Origin: Harmonia axyridis
Lineage: Eukaryota > Arthropoda > Insecta > Coleoptera > Coccinellidae
Length of the DNA stretch: 64,000 nt
Reading direction: 5' to 3'
Assembly (NCBI RefSeq): GCF_914767665.1
Contig: NC_059502.1
Coordinates: 50,016,031 to 50,080,030, forward strand
A program made the translations under genes and the position numbers. The notes under the pieces were generated by a model. The model saw only the letters and a list, made by a program, of their open reading frames with translations. It did not search any database and was not told the DNA's origin. Below, one piece after another: positions 35,024 through 47,010 of this stretch (position 1 is the first letter of the stretch; each line of letters begins with the position of its first letter).

Positions 35024-35473
35024 TTATTCCAAAAACAAAGTGTTTATTATTCTATGCTTTATGATGCACAATATTCTTAGTTTTATTTTCTGGCGCGTAT
35101 ATAAATAGTGTTGTTGGTATTCCGACACTGGAACAGGCGACATATAAATGGCCATGTGAAAAACATGAATTTTCAAGATATCATTTTTAAACTCAAATGC
35201 CTTGCAATATTGAGAAACAACGTTCATTGGTCCAATAGCAACGATATGCAGTGTACTGTAGTCAATTTCTTTCTTATAATTAAATGCAGCTCTATAGGAG
35301 TTGAACGCAACACTTTTATTTTGTTGGTTCCGGTTCCATCGATTCCGTTCAACTTCATTCCGCGTTTCACGTTGCTCATCAGTTTGACTTGCTCTTGTAT
35401 TTCTTTGACTTGCAGCATTACGGGTTCTGCGACTTGAGTTTGTACGTCTAATTGCCGGTATTTTCAGAAACAA
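35024..35473 (-). pseudogene. Helitron Rep/helicase N-terminal fragment
   Basis: 149 codons. The first ~65 are Arg/Asn-rich repeats (TDEQRETRNEVERNRWNRNQ), followed by AAFNYKKEIDYSTLHIVAIG and CKAFEF, the opening of insect Helitron proteins. After about residue 97 the frame runs into unrelated sequence. No Rep (HUH) or helicase domain remains. Confidence 0.7.
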
Positions 35474-35698
35474 AAATTCAACTGAAAATAAAAAAAAACT
35501 ATAGTACCTATTCTTTTGTGAAAGTATGAAAATGGTCTATCAACTTTCCAACACTATATTAATTTGACTAACCTTGTTGAACAAACACTTCTGAAAAAAA
35601 CACACACTACAAATTATCCTGTAAAAACCAATGTGAAAAACAAACTAAGAAATGGTAAATTATGAATTATGTAGGTATCTTGTTATTATAACTCTGAC

Positions 35699-36198
35699 CA
35701 CAGACCAACTCCGACCGATATTCATTCATTCTTTCTTTGTCGCTTGTTGGGCTCAACCTTTGGTTATGTACCCAGTCACAAGTTTGTTGGGTTTCTCCTA
35801 ATGTTCCCACATGTTTTACATATAATTCACACTCGCATTCATCCTTATGTCAACATACAATTTTTATTTTTTCTCAAAGACTTGAACAACCACTAAACAT
35901 CCATGCACTACCACAAACCAACTTCGACCGATATTCATTCATCTTTCTCGCTTGTTGGGCTCAATCTTTGATTATGTGTACCCAGTCACAAATTTGTTGG
36001 ATTTCTCCTAATTTTTCCACATGTATTACATATAATTCACACTCGCAATCATCCTTATGTCGACATACAATATTTATTTTTCCTCAAAGACTTGAACAAC
36101 CACTAAACATCTTTGCCCTCACTGAGATTCGAACCCGGACCTTCGGTGCCGCAGTCGAGGTCTCTGCCGACCACGCCACGGAGGCGGCTCTGACCGAT
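35699..36198 (-). mobile_element. tRNA-derived SINE with duplicated body
   Basis: The - strand head (36198 to ~36120) looks like a tRNA: an A-box-like TGGCGTGGTCGG (36178-36167), 31 bases, then a B-box GGTTCGAATCT (36135-36125), and first and last bases that pair at most positions of an acceptor stem. The body follows as two ~205-bp direct repeats (~36110-35906 and ~35905-35700) sharing the phrase GATGTTTAGTGGTTGTTCAA. It lies within the Helitron, so it either inserted there or was captured. Confidence 0.65.
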
Positions 36199-36411
36199 GT
36201 ATTTGCAAAAAGCATATAAACATTATAAACTACGTTTCTTTGTTTCAATGCAAACTACGTGAATTATGCAACTTTCGTAATTTTTTCTTACATAAGAACC
36301 TCCTCCTAATAATAAAAAATTCAACAAAAAAAGAATAAGTGAAATCGGTTCTGCCATTCACGCGTGATGCCGTGACCAAGGGAAAAAGGGATTCATTTTT
36401 ATATATATAGA

Positions 36412-37107
36412 TTATGTGGTCTTCAAGGGCTAAATTGGAACATATATGAACGAGCGCTCGTAACCAGCTGACTTCACAGTGCTTTCCTCATTTTGATGAA
36501 TTCGTTTAGAGCAACATAGTATTTTAAATAATGATATTATTCTTTCGAAGCAGAAAAAGTAAGACAATACCTACTACGATCAAACTTGTCAATGCATCTA
36601 ACCCACATCTCGTATTTCAAACGTATAAGTTGCGAAGGATAGGAGAAATTATAGAGGGTATATTGAAATTTCTTATGTAGGCAAAACCGACAGCATGGGA
36701 CCTGAGGGATAGAGAACGGCAAGAAGAAAAACGTTCACAGCTATTGTTGTGACAGGATAACTTATGGGTACAGGTTCTGCCGAATTGAATAAACATGAAT
36801 TATCTGATAGACTATGGAGGTTAAGAATAATTCATAACAATAAAATACACGACAGTCTGCTTTGACGGCTGAAGGTATGTCATATTATAATTGGTTGAAC
36901 GAGCTTCACATTTAGATTTCGTTGAATTATTATAGCAAATTACTCTGAAATAATTATATGATGGTTTTGGCAAAATTATGATGATTAGCGATAGTTTCGA
37001 TGCTATTGAAACAAAGTATCTGAATCATAAGAATTCAAAGCCAATAAATAATCCCTCACGAAAGCTACAGCAATATTGTACTGATGTTTTTATCTTATTG
37101 GCGCTAT
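36412..37107. other. Unassigned
   Basis: No coding signal. The first 25 bases (TGGTCTTCAAGGG at 36417) are the inverse of the DNA on the other side of the Helitron. Confidence 0.4.
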
Positions 37108-38363
37108 AAAGGGTTATCCAATAATAAGTTTCATTTTGAGTAGCCCGCTATCTAGACAACTGTCATCATTTGACATTTGACAAGTGAATACTATGTAATT
37201 TCTCTAAATGGAAAATACATGCTTCAACGATGCATTAAAATTCTTAAAATTCACTACAAAAAAGGTGAAAATTTTGCAGTTACAGTTTGCAGAACTAAAG
37301 CATTTTTGGGTCATCGTGAACCACCTTCTTGACCAGTAATAGTGGAACTAGAGAAAAAGTTCGAGCTATTGTGACAAGTTAGTGATGTGAAGATTCAAAA
37401 CCCGTGCGTCGCTTAAGGAAAACTGAGAATATTGTTACGGTAGCCCATAGTTTTGACGAAAACCTAGGTTTGTTGATTCTTCGTCGATCTTAAGATTAAG
37501 GCATTCTACAATTGACATCACGCCCTTTTTTTTTTACCGTAAAGACTTTGGTATTATGGCTTTCAAACTTCAGTCAACACAGCCTGTCATTCAACAGAAA
37601 CGTCGTATCTTGGCTGATTGGGTCCTTGAAATGCATCGAAATGATCGAAAAAAAATCATCTTCAGCGATAATGCCCATTTTACCTAGGACGTTATTGGAC
37701 AAAATTGTCGCATTTCGAGCTCGTAAAAAATCCAAGAATTATTGTTGAAAAGAGTCTCCATTCTTAATGTTTCTCTGATTGGGTCGTTTTTTGGACAGGT
37801 GGTGTGATTGGATCACACTAATTTCTAAATGAGGCTGATGCAACTGTAACGGTGAAAAGATTGCGCTACTGAGCTATGATTAATGTTTTTTTATGACTGA
37901 ATTGGAACATATTGGTGTGGACCCCACTTATTTTCAACAGAAGGCTGTATGTCTTACGCAAGCAACGAAACAATCGCAATTTTGCGAGAAAAGTTTTCCG
38001 GTCATGTTATTTCACGAAGAGGTGATCAAAATTGGCCATGGAGATCTTGTGATATAACTTCCTCGGAATTTTTCTTTGCGGTCATGTAAAAGTTAAGGTC
38101 TATGTCAATGCTCCACAATCGATTCAAGACCTTAAAGGTAAAATTATTTATGTTATCGAGGTCATACAGCCGCAAATGTGCGAAATAATCATGAATAATT
38201 TAGTGAATAGGTATGGTGCTCCAACTGTTGCTGTTGGCTGATATCGTTTTCCATCGTTAATAGCATACAATATCCTCTCTACAATGAAATACACATCCAT
38301 TGATTTCTCTCATAATATATTTTTTGCAATATTGAAATGAAACATTCGATTGGAAAACCCTTT
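37108..38363 (+). mobile_element. Element B, longest uninterrupted copy, decayed
   Basis: Inverted ends AAAGGGTTATCCAATAATAA (37108) and the inverse of AAAGGGTTTTCCAATCGAAT (ending 38363) bracket 1.26 kb. Blocks of a DDE transposase appear in broken frames: an N-terminal MENTCFNDALK-like start near 37208, IIFSDNAHF (first Asp) near 37660, GGVIGSH near 37800, YFQQKA where the second Asp should be near 37930, and QNWPWRSCDIT near 38025. The equivalent second-Asp position reads QQK, so catalysis is lost as well as the frame. Probably Tc1/mariner superfamily. Confidence 0.65.
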
Positions 38364-38544
38364 ACTATGATAGGCTTGAATCACCCAAAAATCGCATTCA
38401 ACCACTACTTGAACAACCTAATAGGAGAAGACTCGACAGAACCTGATGAATTAACCTCGGATGAGGTTAAATAGTTTTCTTCCTTGGAAACTTATCAAAG
38501 AAAGATGTTAAAAATCATCTCAATTGAAATTGAGCAATATGAAA

Positions 38545-39440
38545 TGAAATGAATTGAAAGAAACGAAACGAAATGAAAAGAAACGAAAAGAAACGAAACG
38601 AAACGAAAAAAAAAACGAAACGAAACGAAACGAAAAGAAACGAAACGAAACGAAACGAAACGAAACGAAAATGAAATGATTTATTCATCCTCTATGAAAC
38701 AAAGTCTATAGGATAAGTCAAAAAATACACATATACAATGCAAAGATTAAATCTACATCAAGTTCGTATCTATCAAATAATCGTTAATAGTGAATAAAAT
38801 GAAATGAAAGAAACGAAACGAAACGAAAAGAAACGAAACGAAACGAAACGAAACGAAACGAAACGAAACGAAACGAAACGAAACGAAACGAAACGAAACG
38901 AAACGAAACGAAACGAAACGAAACGAAACGAAACGAAACGAAACGAAACGAAACGAAACGAAACGAAACGAAACGAAACGAAACGAAACGAAACGAAACG
39001 AAATGAAATGAAATGAAATGAAATTATTAATTCATTCTCTTTGACACGAAGTGTATAGGATAAGTCTAAAAATACAGATATACAATGCAAAGATTAAATC
39101 TAAATCAAGTTCGTATCTATCAAATAATCGTTTATAGTGAATAAAATGAAATGAAAGAAACGAAACGAAACGAAAAGAAACGAAACGAAACGAAACGAAA
39201 CGAAACGAAACGAAACGAAACGAAACGAAACGAAACGAAACGAAACGAAACGAAACGAAACGAAACGAAACGAAACGAAACGAAACGAAACGAAATGAAA
39301 TGAAACGAAATGAAATGAAATTATAAATTCATTCTCTTTGACACGAAGTGTATAGGATAAGTCTAAAAATACAGATATACAATGCAAAGATTAAATCTAC
39401 ATCAAGTTCGTATCTATCAAATATTCGTTTATAGTGTAAT
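38545..39440. repeat. (GAAAC)n tracts alternating with a ~115-bp unit (higher-order array)
   Basis: Three pentanucleotide tracts (about 38545-38680, 38805-39015 and 39145-39315) are each followed by the same ~115-bp unit with the phrases ATAGGATAAGTC and ATACAATGCAAAGATTAAAT. The units start with TTATTCAT-like words that resemble the LINE 3' end near 215-255. Most likely they are LINE 3' ends on the - strand whose simple-repeat tails expanded, then were duplicated. Long open frames here (Lys-Arg-Asn-Glu-Thr or Phe-Arg-Phe-Val-Ser repeats) are by-products of the period of five. Confidence 0.85.
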
Positions 39441-42400
39441 AGGCTTTTTTCGCCATTTTGAGATGGATTTTTTAGAGAGTTTATTGAAAACGACAATATT
39501 AGTTTTGAAATTTGTGGTTGACTATATTTTGGAGAACGTTTCTACTCTTTCAATTAATAATTTGATTTTGAAATATTTGAAAGTTTATTAGGGTGCTTAT
39601 TTCCCCAAACCATAGTACAAAGTTGCCGTTCTGGAACATTCCTATTCATCATGAAGAAAAAGCTATTGTTATTTCACCCAAAGGAACGAACGAAACTGTG
39701 AGAGTGTTTTTTCAACGCTGTTACGTTTATGAATAAATCTATACAATTTTCAAGGACTTGAAGAAGCGGTCTCCATTATACGTGAACTATGTAATGAGTT
39801 TTCCCTGAGCGAACGAAGAGAAAACAGTCTTCTCATGATGTATGTTTACCTGGTAAGCATCAAAGAAAATAAACCACACCAAAAATTCAGCGCCGCGAAT
39901 TTCCATATGAAATTTAGGTAGAAATCCTGAACGAACCAAAATATGTGGGGGGAATACGGTACAGCTTAGAAAGGAATTATAAATCATTGTATGGCCATAA
40001 ATAATCCGAATATAAAAGATTCGTGGGGGAAAAACATCTTGAAATAAATTGGAATGGCCTACAAATCCTCAATTGTGAATAATATGTTATAATCAGTAAG
40101 AAGGTTTCGTACATTCTGCATAAAGTTTGTTTATAATAACATCGTGACAGAAACTGTAACATATTCACATATAACGTCAACACTATTTTAAAATTCAATA
40201 GTTCTAATTGAATAATAAGTCTATTCTTTGTTACCAACCATTATTGCCATAATAATAAATGCCTTGATTGATTTTCTTGGTTTATTTTTATCAATTTGAC
40301 ATATCGAAAAAGTAGGTACGTAATTTAGAAAATTCGAAAATATAAACATTTTATTTTGTACTAAGTGTAGCTTTCAGTATAGAGTAGTTTTACTATGATG
40401 TAGATGCTAATTCTCTAGCAAACTTAACATCATCATAGTCAACGATCGGCACGCTCATGACTCTGGAAGAAGGAGAAGATGCTCTCAACTTCGTAGACAA
40501 ATGGAAGGAGTTTGCAATTATTAATGACATATTCAGGTCGGGAGGTGGTCATTATTTTTGGCAATAATTTATGAAACTTTTGTAGGCATATTCATATGTG
40601 TCCTTAGATTTATTCGCCAACAAATTCAAGATTACTTCTTCAGCAGCATCTACTAACTTTGATGATGTCCCACACATCTGAACATCTTAATCACTGTTCA
40701 TTCAAAAAATTTTTGGAAAAAAAGTAGATATTCAACTGACATAAGATGCATACAAACCCTACCCATAACTGGAAAACTTTCAGAGAAAACGAAAGATTTT
40801 TTCAGATTTATACCTACTTGATTTTGAGACATCATGGATATTCAAGAATGCGCATACAGCGTTTATATTTGACATTTCTTGCGATTCTCAACTCTCGTGA
40901 CCTTTGAGTATAGAATAATAATATTTTATCTTCTATGCTCGTGACAATCTTCTATACTCTGAATTGACCAATAGCAGTCTGTCATCATATTCCATTCGTT
41001 TCTTTAAAAATTCGATATCAACTGAATTGTAATTTATAATGAATGTTTGAGGTGTTTCAAATCATTATTTCATTTTTAAATGGCGCCAGACAGATAGCGT
41101 ACATTCGAACAATTCTGAAGAGTACCACTTTACACAACTCTGGAAACCAAAGCCCCGAAGAAACAAGTGTACTATCTCAAAAGCTCTGAACCAAAATCGA
41201 ATCAGTGCACACACCAGGGTTTCTATGAATGAATGAAGTTTCTGAACTAAATAACGATTAATGGACTTTTGTTACTACATTGGAAGAATTGAATGTCAAC
41301 AAAATAAAAAATCATTCCTTCTTACAACAAGATACACAATGCACTAGGGTTATTTTATATTCGCACTTATACACTAATACCTTGTAGGGTGTTCGTGAAT
41401 CACGTTGTCTCGAATTGAAAGGAAAATTCAAAAATGGTTGTGAGTTTTAAATATATCAATGGCGTACCAATTTTTCCCTGAAAAAATTGGGAACATTACC
41501 CATAGTCCGCCAATGATGAACATGAATTTCTCAATTGCATATCAGAAAATGCGTAATATCTACCTCTTGAAACCCACCAAATTTCATTCCCATATCTCGA
41601 CCAATTTCAGAGCAATAAATAGTCAGTTTTTAAATAAAACTTTAACACCCCGTATCTCGGAAAACGAAACATTTGTGGACAAAAGTTAAATAGCATAATG
41701 TCATTATTTTTTTATGCAGAATCATCTCCTGAAGTTTGTCGCACTAATTAACTAACATCTTGTATAATAAAAAGTGGTGATAAAACTAATCGGATTGATT
41801 ATAAAACTGATTTTAATCTTCAACAAGCTGATCAAGACAAAAAACATTTATGAGAGTATTATTGCATACATAACCATGATAGATATTTATTCTACAACTA
41901 TTGAAAATTTATATAAATTTTTGACATCATGGATATTTCGGATTTTTCAAGAATATTTCAGTTCTCACATAGGCGAATTCCGTCTTATTCTAACATTCGC
42001 AAGAAAAAATATAATTATCAGGATTACGATTTTCCCAGCTTCTCTGAACAGACAATTTGGCAACAAGGAAAAGGAAATGATGTCCCAAATAATTCCGCAT
42101 TGAATACCGTTGATGCTACTGTGGTATTTTCTCCGCGGCATAATGACTATAATGGAGCAGGAATTTGTGGTGATTCAAGAGGATCATCCCTTTAACTCCT
42201 CCTCTCTTCACTTCGAAGATATAGGAAAGCTTATAATTACTGAGAATATTCCTTCTGTGCGAAAATTGCAGTAACTGAATTGGTATAAACAGAATGCATG
42301 TAATTACTTGAAAATGTTTCTAAATAATTCTTTGAGTTGGACGAAAAATAAATATTTAGTGTTCGGAAATTAATATACACGCTTTTAGTCACTTGAAAGT

Positions 42401-42479
42401 TGCTATCCTTATAGTACACAAATTTAAATGAGTAGGAGAATAATTAACTTAATTGTATCGTCAATTGTTTCTACTAAGG
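39441..42479. other. No gene recognised
   Basis: AT-rich. ORFs at 39382-39591, 39787-39987, 39977-40237, 41459-41689 and 41774-42195 show no family motifs. A phrase at 41640-41660 (ACACCCCGTATCTCGGAAAA) resembles ends of long-TIR elements. Confidence 0.4.
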
Positions 42480-42786
42480 CTCTTATCGTAAGTTATTGCA
42501 CAAGTGCATCAAAATTACCGATAATTTTGCATGACAGCGTGTTGTCATAAAAACTGCATGAGTTCATTTTCATTTTTGGAGAAAGAGCCCTCCACCTTCG
42601 GTGTAGGGCTCTTTCTCCAAAAATGAAAATGACCGAATGCAGTTTTTCAAGGAAAACACGCTGGAATGCAAAATTATCCGGTCATTTTATTGCACGAGTG
42701 TAATTCGGGGGAATATTTCCCGAATAAACTGTTACATCACTTGTCAAACTGATTTAGAATGGAATTGCCATAGATTCGAACTGTGT
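42480..42786. repeat. Copy of the palindrome-centre repeat (S) outside the palindrome
   Basis: 42599-42786 is a direct copy of 47279-47466 (one difference noted near the centre). 42480-42597 is a diverged inverse of the same sequence (roughly three quarters identical by eye). The two meet in a short hairpin (GAGCCCTCC / GTAGGGCTC) that is the inverse of the one at 47265-47291. S is therefore a fold-back element in its own right. The copy ends abruptly at 42786, where the left palindrome arm begins. Confidence 0.8.
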
Positions 42787-43617
42787 TTAAACACTTCAAA
42801 AACGGTGATTTTGAAGTTGAAGACCAGCATGGCGGTGGAAGAGAGAAGGTTTTCGAAGATGCAGAATTGGAGGCATTACTTGATCAAGACTCATGTCAAA
42901 TGCAAAAAAAGGGCCATTAGGGGTAACGCAAAAATCCATTGCAAAATGCCTGAAAGTCATGGGAATGATTCAGAAACAAGGAAATTGGGTGCCGTAAGAG
43001 TTGAAGCCGAGAAATGTTGAACGACGTTAGGTTGCTTGTGAACAACTGCTTGCAAGGCAAAGACAAAAAGGATTTCTGCATCGCATTGTAACTGAAGACG
43101 AAAAATGGGTTCATTACTACAATCCCAATTACAGGGAATCATGGGGATATCCCGACCATGCTTCTGCATCGACGGCCAAACCAAATATTCACGTTTCCAA
43201 GATCCTGCTCAGTATTTGGTGGGACCAGCTCGGCGTAGTGTATTACGAGTTGTTAAACCGACTGAAACAATCACAGGCGATCGTTATCAAATGCAATCAA
43301 AGCGTTTCAGTCGAGCATTCAAAGACAGACGGTCGCAATACAACGAGGGACATGATGAAGTGACCTTACATCACTTTTTTCGATCAATGACACACGGTCT
43401 CGCTGTTCAACACTTCCGGTCTTATGAAAAAGTAGTAAATTGGATCGATTCGTGGATAATTTCAAAAGATGACCATTTTTTTTTTCAAAGCGGTATTCAT
43501 ACGCTGCCTGAAAGATGTTTGAAAGTAGTGGCCAGCGATGAACAATACGTTGACTCACCAATTTTTCACAATAAAGCCTCGAATTTCGAAAAAAACCGGC
43601 AGAAGCAAAGTTATAAC
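42785..43617 (+). pseudogene. Mariner, 5'-truncated copy in the left arm
   Basis: Starts mid-gene at the palindrome edge: the N-terminal ~65 residues present in the right copy are missing. Blocks present include VKPTETITGDRYQMQ (residues 50-64 of the ORF at 43105) and FRSMTHGLAVQHFRSYE. An internal deletion joins HDEVTLHH to FFRSM, removing the second and third catalytic Asp region. It ends at the terminus TTATAACA, about 43617. Confidence 0.75.
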
Positions 43618-43926
43618 ACTTTTTATAAAACATTGAAATAATTCGAAAAATACGAGATAACTTTCTCCCCAACCTTATACGTCCAATATAAAAGATCTGA
43701 TCATTGCCATACATTCATAGTTTTCCACCTTAAACTCAAAATCGTTACTTTTTCAAGACATTTTATCAATTATGTTGTTACTAAACTTTGATGTAGAGAA
43801 GGTATATGATTTAAGCAATAAAAGCTATTGTTCGATATGATCTACTCTAAATGTAAAATTTAGGTTTCAAGTGTTTATTTTCTCATGAATTCGGTATAGA
43901 ATATTTCAAGTGGGATTTAAACTCAA

Positions 43927-44347
43927 TTACTCAGTCGAATTCAAATCTTTAACATTAAGCAGTAAAAAAGTGAAGGTTCCATCCACCTTCAGATTCCCAT
44001 TTATATTCAAAGCACGGAGATATCTCAAAAATAGCAAGAAAGATATCGAAATTTGAGTAATTAAATTTTCTTGCCATATTTTACGTGACTCCTGGAGCCT
44101 GTCAAATACATATTTAATGTCCCGCTGCTGTTGAAACGTTCGAAGGAAAATGTTCCAGAGAAATGTAATCTTTTCCATTATTCCGCACGAAGCACAAGCT
44201 ACAACCTTACAATTCTCCTTCTGGAAGGGTTTGTTGAGAACTCGGAAAATAATACTGCATACTAAATCAGTGAAATATGCATTGGGGTCTTTAGTATCAA
44301 ATCTTGGGGGCAAAATCTGGTTTTGAGTTTTCTTGAACATTCTGCGG
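43927..44347 (-). other. Exon-like ORF of unknown identity, left arm copy
   Basis: 137 codons from the ATG at 44340. A good 3' splice acceptor (TTTCTTTCCTTCAG) stands just before (ends at 44350), and the frame is open from it. The composition is protein-like: PPRFDTKDPNAYFTDLVCSI and a Cys pair in VACASCGIME. I do not recognise the family. It might be a host exon, a captured exon or a TE remnant. An alternative 3' end lies at the GTAAAA donor-like site (about 44085). Confidence 0.35.
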
Positions 44348-45244
44348 ATCTGAAGGAAAGAAATCCTATTAAATAACTAAAGAACACATACAATTCAAAC
44401 CTTCCTTCCGATGCCGTTCCCGTTTACTTCCCTTTTTGTTACATACAAAGGTGAACAAATAAAGTGAGGAGTAAGGTTTTATTCAAAACACCCCATGGAT
44501 GATGCGTTAGCAGATTGGAATGCTTATGAATACTCAGATGTTGCTTCAACTTTACTAAACATTTTTTTTTGTTTATTGCGATACCTTTATTTTGAGAGAA
44601 ATTACAGAACTGCATTCGTCACCCTCGGTAGACGAGAAATCAATGTTTTCGAACCTTAATGTTAATTTCAACTTATACTCTGAACATATGTACATACACT
44701 GCATGAAAAAATTAATTGTATTGATTAGTTCAATCATCACTTTTTAACCAATGAGTAAACAAAAACTTAAATACAATGAAATTTAATTAATTAATTGTTT
44801 TCATTGAATCAAGGAACAACTTCCATTAAATCAATGAAATGTTCATTATAACAATGTTAGGTCCATAATTCAATCGGTTGTACTTTGTATCAATAATGTA
44901 GTACTGTTCATTGAAATTGTCCGAAGCAGTCAATGTGGGACTTTATACATACTAAATACTAAAATAAACAAAGTGTTTCTATCCAAGGAATGTGTCATCA
45001 TAACAACGAACACGCAACATTAATTCAAGAATTGCAATATTTATGAACAGGGATTCATAATTTAAATGAATAGGGGTATACGTTAAAGAAAGAAATTTCA
45101 TTAAATGGATGAAAAAGTACAGGGTGTTTCACGTAAGCGCGGCACTGGATTATGTGGTTTTCCTTCAAATAGAATTGAAAAGTGACCCATCAATATGATA
45201 GTAGTTTTCACGGGATATCCAAATATGTTATCGGAAAAACTATC

Positions 45245-46047
45245 GATCCAAGGCGTGGAAAGTTATTGAGAAAAACCAGTTTTTCCAAAAAAAAAATTTG
45301 CAAATTTGACTGGTTTTCGAAATAAATTTTCCAGAAAGCAGAAATTTTCCTTTTGCAAAATATACTTCATAATACTTTGCCATGTTTTCCGAATGCTCAA
45401 TCGATTCTGAATCGTAATATGAGAAAATAGAAATATTTTGTCAAGCTATTCCATTCAGAATCAACCTGAGAAAATTCTGATTCCATATCCGAGAAATATA
45501 TATTCATGTTGGTTCTATAAATATCTGCTTGTCAAGTTTTGAAGTTTTCATTCTCGATTATAATAGAATCCAAAATATAAAGCTCGAACTGCTGCTATTC
45601 ATTCAGAGCTCTCCATATGTTTTCACTTGAAGAAAGAAGTGTTATTACAGAAATATTTATTGAAAGTAATAAAAATGCTATTCACAGAAACTGTCGAAAG
45701 TGCCTGCCTCTCAATTCTTCGTACTTTCTGAGACCACGCAATATTCGATTTCCTTTTTATTCAAGCTAGTTATTTCGTTTCTTTTTCTCTGCTTGAAAAA
45801 TAAACAGATTCAGGCTTTATATTATAATCGAGAGTGAAAACTTCAAAATTTAACAATATGTATATTTTTTCCGAATATGAAATCTGAATTTCATCAGGTT
45901 GATTTTGAATGGAATTGCTTGAAATTAATATAAAAATACCACTTTATTTTAGTATAAAGTATATTTTGAAAAAGAAAAATTTCCATTTTCTAGAAAACCG
46001 GAAGTCCAAAAAATTTCTTCTCCAATAACTTTCCACGCCTTGGTTCG
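45245..46047. repeat. Inverted repeat nested in the left arm
   Basis: The phrase CCAAGGCGTGGAAAGTTATT (about 45249) and its inverse near 46035, together with internal matches (TCTCGATTATAAT and inverse), show imperfect arms of more than 200 bp centred near 45690. Just outside, at 45119, is a terminus-like ACAGGGTGTTTCACGTAAGC. Confidence 0.6.
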
Positions 46048-46780
46048 ATAGTAATGTAATATTCAATCATTTGTGATATTTTTCACATCTTGGCAATTTA
46101 TAGTCTGAGAATGTCATTCTCCCATACCAAACTTGGAGACTCAAAATATGTAACACTGACATGGACGTTCAAAAATTATGTTATCATAAGGAATTTCTTG
46201 AAAAAATTAAATTTTATCCGAATTCTGAAATAATTTTCCCAAAATCAAAAACCACAGAAAATATCTGCTTTTGACACAATGATCATCGTCCTCTAGTCTG
46301 AAATTAATACTCAAAAATTATAGCAACGAACAAAAACAAAAAATACCTTCTAAGAATTCATTTCGTCAGAATTTCCATCAACATTAGTGATCACCTTTCA
46401 TTAATGCATCTTCCAATTTGACACTCAAGAAGAATTTTCCGTAATTATAAACTTTCCTGGGCCTTTCGAGTGGAAAGTGGAAAAGTTTCATTATGGTTCT
46501 CAGAAATTAATATATGGATATTTTGTTCATCCTACGGCGAAGAAGATTCTAAATAGCACAAATGGTATTTATTTTGGAAATAAATGGGTGTAGAGAGAGA
46601 ATACAGCAATCTGCAGATAAACATTGAGCATAAATCTGAGAAAAACGAGGAAAGGGAACAGAACAGTTCTGTTTCATGATTCAGTGGATGAACCTGACAT
46701 CTGTCAGCGGCTGTTCAAATTTTGCACACATAGGACTTTGAATTTTTGTTTAAATCATAATTGCCACTGATTCAATATGT

Positions 46781-46825
46781 ATAAGTCTGAGGAAGGGAAG
46801 AATTCCCGAAACGTTGCTGTTGCAT
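46781..46825 (+). ncRNA. Hammerhead-like motif in the left palindrome arm
   Basis: The order is AAGT, CTGAGGA (fits CUGANGA), A, stem GGGAA-gaa-TTCCC (five pairs), GAAAC, GTT, GCT; the last can pair with AGT upstream. It has the best stem II of the set. As in the others, one extra A precedes stem II and the triplet is GTT. Confidence 0.37.
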
Positions 46826-46887
46826 AAAGTGTAAATTATAATTTGTATTGACCTGGTAACTGAAAATCCTTCACCATTTAGTAATCG

Positions 46888-47010
46888 GATCGAATATTTC
46901 CCTCCTGTCAAAAATTCTATGTAAATGGAGAACAGATATCGAAAATAACAGCGAATATTTCCCTCCTGTCAAAAATTCTATGTATATGGAGAACAATTAT
47001 CGAAAATTAC
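46888..47010. repeat. ~62-bp tandem duplication (mirrored at 47546-47668)
   Basis: CGAATATTTCCCTCCTGTCA starts two adjacent copies differing at a few bases. Confidence 0.8.

Larger units (their letters stand above)
34906..36411 (-). mobile_element. Helitron, non-autonomous, with SINE inside
   Basis: On the - strand it begins TCTATATATATAAAAATGAA at 36411 and ends GGGTCAGCTAG at 34906, inserted between A and T without target duplication. A GC hairpin (GGCG/CGCC) lies just before the CTAG end. These are the Helitron hallmarks for rolling-circle transposition. It carries only the N-terminal part of the Rep/helicase gene, with no helicase motifs, so it depends on a helper. A tRNA-derived SINE occupies about 35699-36198. 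Confidence 0.85.

Noticed and set aside
38773..39387. Long ORFs on both strands with Phe-Arg-Phe-Val-Ser or Lys-Arg-Asn-Glu-Thr repeats
   Set aside because: They are forced by a pure 5-base repeat, which stays open in every frame lacking a stop. No non-repeat protein sequence is attached.
41459..42195. Three overlapping ORFs as a possible gene
   Set aside because: Low-complexity composition, no motifs, different frames, and phrases shared with non-autonomous elements.
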